Source: Acetobacter persici JCM 25330 (GTDB lineage: Bacteria; Pseudomonadota; Alphaproteobacteria; Acetobacterales; Acetobacteraceae). Taken from it: a DNA stretch of 47,264 nucleotides. Below are positions 46,459 to 47,264 of this stretch, in pieces; position 1 is the stretch's first letter; every line of letters starts with the position of its first letter. The translations under genes were made by a program, and so were the position numbers. Below the pieces are notes generated by a model. The model was not told the origin of the DNA. It was given only the letters and a program-made list of their open reading frames with translations, and searched no databases. Where the stretch lies: NCBI RefSeq assembly GCF_000613905.1, contig NZ_BAJW01000021.1, positions 1-47,264 on the forward strand, given 5' to 3'.

Positions 46459-47264
46459 ATGACGTCTCTGGGCCTTTTCGCGCTGGTTATTGGACTGGCT
46501 TCTCTTTTTGCCCTGCTGAATGAGCGCCTGCTCCGGCTGCCGCTGACCATTGGTATTCTGGTGTTTTCCCTGCTTGCTGCGGCCCTGCTGCTGCTGGCGG
46601 AGGCTGTGCTGCCCGGTTCTGGCGCGGCACAGGCGCGTGCCCTGCTTGCGCAGATTGACCTGCCGCACACCCTGCTGGATGGCGCGCTGGCCTTCCTGCT
46701 GTTTGCCGGGGCGCAGACGGTGGATGTGCGGGCCTTATGGGGGCGCAGATACTCCGTGCTGGCGCTGGCCGTGCTGGGCACGCTTCTGGCGGTTCTGCTG
46801 TTTGCAGGCGGGATCTGGGGCGTGTTTGGCCTGCTGGGCTTTTCCATCTCCTTCCCATGGTGTGTGGTGCTGGGCGCTATTCTGGCCCCGACAGACCCTG
46901 TCTCCGTGGTGGGGATGCTGCGGCGGCTGGGGCTGCCCGGCCCCATACAGGCTCTGTTTGCGGGGGAAAGTCTGCTGAATGATGGCGTGGGCGTGGTGAT
47001 TTTTACCGTAGCCCTCAGCGTAGCGATTGATGGTGGCTCGGCCCATGCCACCCGCCTTGCGGAAGCCTTTGTGTGGGAAGTTGGCGGGGGCCTGCTGGTG
47101 GGGCTTGCGGGGGGTGGTCTGGCGCTGGCGGCGTTACGGGCCGTGCGTGATCATCACGTGGAACTGCTGATCTCTCTGGCACTGGCCAGCGGGGTCTATA
47201 GCGGTGCCGCCGCGTGGGGCATGTCCGGCCCGATTGCGGTTGTTGCGGCGGGGCTGATGCTCGG
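46459..47264 (+). CDS. CPA1-type Na+(K+)/H+ antiporter, cut by the window end
   Basis: ATG at 46459 with GGGAG at 46446-46450. The frame is open to the end of the window, giving 268 residues so far, the N-terminal part of a protein of usually 400-550. Hydrophobic helices alternate regularly. Motifs FAGAQTVDVRALW, GAILAPTDPVSVVGMLRRLG (conserved Asp) and AGESLLNDGVGVVIFTV are those of NhaP/CPA1 cation/proton antiporters. The family exchanges Na+ or K+ for protons in the inner membrane, useful for acid- and salt-tolerant acetic acid bacteria. The C-terminal part is not visible. Confidence 0.85.
   Translation, partial: MTSLGLFALVIGLASLFALLNERLLRLPLTIGILVFSLLAAALLLLAEAVLPGSGAAQARALLAQIDLPHTLLDGALAFLLFAGAQTVDVRALWGRRYSVLALAVLGTLLAVLLFAGGIWGVFGLLGFSISFPWCVVLGAILAPTDPVSVVGMLRRLGLPGPIQALFAGESLLNDGVGVVIFTVALSVAIDGGSAHATRLAEAFVWEVGGGLLVGLAGGGLALAALRAVRDHHVELLISLALASGVYSGAAAWGMSGPIAVVAAGLML

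Noticed and set aside
1..47264. tRNA, rRNA, CRISPR array, insertion sequence or phage attachment site
   Set aside because: Looked for direct-repeat arrays, transposase motifs and tRNA-like ends at the phage borders; none seen by eye.

Overview
The window looks like a chromosomal segment of an acetic acid bacterium (Acetobacteraceae, Acetobacter/Gluconobacter/Komagataeibacter-like). This is inferred from the high GC content with GC-rich third positions, a membrane-anchored L-sorbosone-dehydrogenase-type quinoprotein, the style of the Hint-domain adhesin, and many small secreted proteins. No rRNA, tRNA or CRISPR was seen.

Layout. Positions 1-6223 hold ordinary bacterial genes: an unrecognised regulator-like protein, glutaredoxin 2, a sorbosone dehydrogenase / LprI-like / secreted-protein operon, and a nitrilase divergent from a LysR regulator. 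Positions 6406-36859 hold the structural genes of a contractile-tailed (myovirus-type) phage element in usual order: terminase, portal (DUF1073), DUF2213 protease/scaffold, cement protein, DUF2184 capsid, DUF4054 and neck proteins, DUF3383 sheath, remnant tail tube, Dit-like protein, baseplate plug, hub, spike, gpW, gpJ, DUF2612, tail fibres and a spike-like protein. This array is split by three blocks of bacterial-type genes: 8515-13025 (acetyltransferase, TrhO, YddG, peroxiredoxin, acidic protein, SodC), 22636-24640 (three small lipoproteins) and 27014-29142 (large-subunit catalase). No tape measure, tail chaperone, lysis, integrase or repressor gene is seen. The tube gene is cut after about 40 codons and abuts the Dit-like gene. 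The element is therefore either a decaying prophage or a domesticated particle with functions elsewhere. Three antioxidant genes (prx, sodC, katE) lie inside it.

Positions 37211-44796 encode a giant AIDA-repeat surface protein ending in a Hint domain, followed by a glycosyltransferase that may glycosylate it. Positions 44895-47264 return to bacterial genes: a secreted protein, a Nudix hydrolase, a small membrane protein and a CPA1 cation/proton antiporter cut by the window end.

Major caveat: at least 18 conserved reading frames are broken by single-base indels, mostly one missing base, in phage and housekeeping genes alike. This pattern fits residual sequencing error better than mass pseudogenisation. 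Entries typed 'pseudogene' are frames broken in the sequence as given. Their spans cover the full reconstructed gene.
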